Source of the DNA: RGEC01 sp964475595
GTDB taxonomy: Bacteria; Bacteroidota; Bacteroidia; NS11-12g; UBA955
DNA: 16,460 bases
Reading direction: 5' to 3'
Assembly (NCBI GenBank): GCA_964475595.1
Contig: CAYYXG010000030.1
Location: 1-16,460 of the forward strand
The position numbers were made by a program, and so were the translations under genes. The notes below the pieces were generated by a model. The model saw nothing but the letters and a program-made list of their open reading frames with translations. It was not told the origin of the DNA and did not search any database. This document shows, one piece after another, positions 14,979 to 16,460 of the stretch (positions within the stretch are counted from its first letter, which is position 1; the number at the start of each line of letters is the position of its first letter).

Positions 14979-15150
14979 CCGGTCCCCTCTCTGAGAGGGG
15001 TAAATGCGCAATACTTATTGCATGCGCTAACCAACCGGGGTGTGTTGTGCGGTGGCAAGCGCAGGTGTAAAAACGGTGAAAATAAACACACCCCAGATTT
15101 TGACACTGATTACAATTACCTCACAATTACCCTTCTCAAGAGGGGATTGG
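14979..15150. mobile_element. 172-bp element with imperfect terminal inverted repeats (MITE- or REP-like)
   Basis: The left end (14979-15003) and the reverse complement of the right end (15127-15150) agree over about 24 bases apart from three substitutions and one extra base: both read CC, two variable bases, TCCCCTCT, then TGAGA(G/A)GGGTAA. Each end is itself a hairpin, for example CCCCTCTCTGAGAGGGG at 14984-15000. Inside are a perfect 10-bp inverted repeat GGGGTGTGTT (15037-15046) and AACACACCCC (15085-15094), and the hairpin GCAATA-CT-TATTGC near 15008-15021. No transposase frame fits in it and no clear target-site duplication flanks it. Non-autonomous mobile element or REP-like structured repeat; which of the two is undecided. 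Confidence 0.55.
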
Positions 15151-15183
15151 TAGTGGAAGTGGTTTTGAACTGCCTTTCGAACG

Positions 15184-15229
15184 GGTTGGTCTTTATGCAT
15201 GGCTTGTGGCATGGCGAGACCGACTAGGC
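15184..15229. repeat. Hairpin-forming repeat unit, right copy
   Basis: It begins GGTTGGTCT and ends ACCGACTAGGC, again with 26 nt between, and also has ATGC (15195-15198) and GCAT (15209-15212) in the middle. The outer stem is longer than in the left copy: GGTTGGTCT pairs with AGACCGACT over nine positions, including G-U pairs. The middle sequence differs from the left copy while keeping the inner stem. Confidence 0.6.
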
Positions 15230-15367
15230 CTAATCATTTAGACATTCCTCTGTGCCACTCAGCACAACTCTGAGAAACTCTGTGCCAGTGTTTGAAATAA
15301 ATCCAAGGGCGTCAGCGCGGAAGCATGTGCAGCACAAATCCCCACCACTTTATCACCCTAAAAACCG

Positions 15368-15375
15368 TAATTTTG
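15368..15375 (+). promoter_or_regulatory. Perfect Bacteroidota -7 box (TAATTTTG) ahead of lysS
   Basis: TAATTTTG matches TAnnTTTG, is followed by CG, and ends 10 nt before the lysS start. The leader must be only a few bases long. A -33 TTG is not seen at the standard distance. Confidence 0.55.
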
Positions 15376-15385
15376 CGCTGAAATC

Positions 15386-16460
15386 ATGTTTGACCACGAC
15401 CTGAATGAACAACAGCTGGTGCGCCGGCAAAAAATGGCTCAACTTCGTGAGCTGGGCATAGACCCTTTTCCACCCGAGGCCTATGATGTAACCCACTACG
15501 CCGCTGATATCAAGGCGCAATACCCCGAAAACACCGAAGGCTTTAAACACGTTCGCCTGGCCGGCAGAATGATGAGCCAGCGCATCATGGGAAAGGCCGC
15601 TTTCGCCAACCTACAGGACAGCACCGGACGTATACAGATTTACGTGAACCGCGATGAGATTTGTCCGGGTGAAGACAAAACCCTGTACAACGAAGTATTT
15701 AAAAAACTGTTGGACATTGGAGATATCATTGGCGTGGAAGGACATGTATTTACCACCCAAACAGGTGAAACCAGTGTGCATGTCACCTCATTGCAGCTGC
15801 TATCCAAATGCCTGAACCCGCTGCCCCTGCCCAAGCAGGATGCCGACGGTAATGTTTTTGATGCTTTCACCGACCCAGAGGCCCGCTACCGCATGCGCTA
15901 CGTGGATCTGGTGGTGAATCCCGGTGTGAAAGACATTTTTATCAAACGTAGCAAGGTAGTGCAAAGCTTGCGCGAAACCTTCAACAGCAAGGGATACCTG
16001 GAGGTGGAAACCCCCATTTTACAGCCCATCCATGGGGGAGCCGCAGCCAGACCATTTGTTACTCACCACAATGCGCTTGATGTGCAGCTCTACCTTCGCA
16101 TTGCCAATGAATTATACCTCAAACGCCTTATTGTAGGCGGTTTTGACGGCGTTTATGAATTTGCCAAAAATTTCCGTAATGAGGGCATCGACCGCACCCA
16201 CAATCCGGAATTTACCGGCCTCGAGATCTACGTGGCCTACAAGGATTACTTCTGGATGATGGAGTTCGTGGAGGAGATGCTGCAGAAGTGCGCCATGGAT
16301 GTGAACGGCACCACGGAATGCAAAGTGGGCGATAACGATATCAGCTTTAAAGCCCCTTTCCGTCGATTGAGTATGTTTGATGCGATCCGCGAATACGGGA
16401 AGCTTGATGTGGAAGGAAAATCAGAAGATGAGTTGCGTGAAATGGCAAAAAAAGTTGGAG
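15386..16460 (+). CDS. lysS: Lysyl-tRNA synthetase, class II (C-terminus beyond window)
   Basis: The first 358 codons are in the window; the rest, with class II motif 3, lies to the right. The N-terminal OB-fold for anticodon binding covers about 55-150 (VRLAGRMMSQRIMGKAAFAN, then LQDSTGRIQIYV). The linker RYRMRYVDLVVNP (168-180) leads to the catalytic domain with motif 1 at about 198-214 (FNSKGYLEVETPILQP), GGAAARPFVTHHNALDVQLY, and motif 2 at about 263-279 (FRNEGIDRTHNPEFTGL). The enzyme activates lysine with ATP and charges tRNA-Lys in the cytoplasm. ATG at 15386 directly follows the promoter box and no earlier in-frame start fits. The gene is intact up to the window edge. Confidence 0.96.
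   Translation, partial: MFDHDLNEQQLVRRQKMAQLRELGIDPFPPEAYDVTHYAADIKAQYPENTEGFKHVRLAGRMMSQRIMGKAAFANLQDSTGRIQIYVNRDEICPGEDKTLYNEVFKKLLDIGDIIGVEGHVFTTQTGETSVHVTSLQLLSKCLNPLPLPKQDADGNVFDAFTDPEARYRMRYVDLVVNPGVKDIFIKRSKVVQSLRETFNSKGYLEVETPILQPIHGGAAARPFVTHHNALDVQLYLRIANELYLKRLIVGGFDGVYEFAKNFRNEGIDRTHNPEFTGLEIYVAYKDYFWMMEFVEEMLQKCAMDVNGTTECKVGDNDISFKAPFRRLSMFDAIREYGKLDVEGKSEDELREMAKKVG

Larger units (their letters stand above)
14887..15385. other. 499-nt gene-free block with structured repeats before lysS
   Basis: No credible gene is seen. From left to right it holds a 46-nt hairpin unit (14912), a 172-bp element with terminal inverted repeats (14979-15150), a second copy of the hairpin unit (15184), a small direct repeat CTCTGTGCC at 15248-15256 and 15278-15286, and the lysS promoter box. 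Short reading frames on both strands near 15020-15225 lie across the repeats and resemble no protein I know. Confidence 0.7.

Noticed and set aside
14979..15150. CRISPR array
   Set aside because: There are only two ends in inverted, not direct, orientation and no series of equal repeats and spacers.
15018..15227. Overlapping 61-69 codon frames on both strands
   Set aside because: They run across the inverted-repeat element and the right hairpin unit, have no recognisable product, and start at weak positions.
14887..15385. tRNA or other known RNA gene before lysS
   Set aside because: The stems found do not form a cloverleaf and no T-loop GTTCRANNC or CCA end is seen.

Overview
The window is a chromosomal segment of a member of the Bacteroidota, probably from the Chitinophagia/Saprospiria/Cytophagia side rather than Bacteroides itself (inference). 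The pointers are a TonB-dependent receptor with an N-terminal carboxypeptidase-regulatory-like domain, a fused alpha/beta 2-oxoacid dehydrogenase E1, a bifunctional RibBA, an eukaryote-like isoleucyl-tRNA synthetase followed by a TraR/DksA-family protein and lspA, an LVIVD beta-propeller lipoprotein, and several copies of the Bacteroidota -7 promoter box TAnnTTTG just ahead of start codons. Shine-Dalgarno sequences are weak or absent. Base composition looks moderate over most of the window and clearly AT-rich at about 13.85-14.9 kb.

Layout. 1-878 (minus): N-terminal 292 residues of an outer-membrane TonB-dependent receptor, running off the left edge. 879-983: divergent promoter region. 984-3029 (+): E1 alpha/beta fusion of a branched-chain or pyruvate-type 2-oxoacid dehydrogenase. 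3100-4308 and 4317-5162 (+): ribBA and a flavin reductase-like split-barrel protein, 8 nt apart, probably one transcript. 5225-9604 (+): ileS, a DksA/TraR-like gene and lspA, tightly packed, with lspA starting on a TTG codon at the end of the preceding gene. 9772-11106 (+): rmuC. 11137-11949 and 11946-13175 (+): a class I methyltransferase-like protein and an LVIVD-repeat lipoprotein overlapping by ATGA. 13450-13854 (-) and 13987-14886 (+): an XRE-family regulator divergent from an AT-rich gene for an exported protein with a cysteine-rich C-terminus. 14887-15385: a roughly 500-nt gene-free block with a 172-bp element bounded by imperfect terminal inverted repeats, flanked by two copies of a 46-nt hairpin-forming sequence. 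15386-16460 (+): lysS, cut by the right edge.

How it fits together. Most of the window is core metabolism and information processing: two aminoacyl-tRNA synthetases, riboflavin synthesis with a likely flavin user, 2-oxoacid oxidation, lipoprotein signal peptide processing and DNA maintenance. LspA would be the enzyme that processes lipoproteins such as the LVIVD propeller. The only accessory-looking stretch is about 13.2-15.4 kb: regulator, exported Cys-rich protein and repeat block. I do not see a CRISPR array, a complete insertion sequence, a tRNA or rRNA gene, or a recognisable defence or secretion cluster. The least explained items are the exported Cys-rich protein and the structured repeat block beside lysS.
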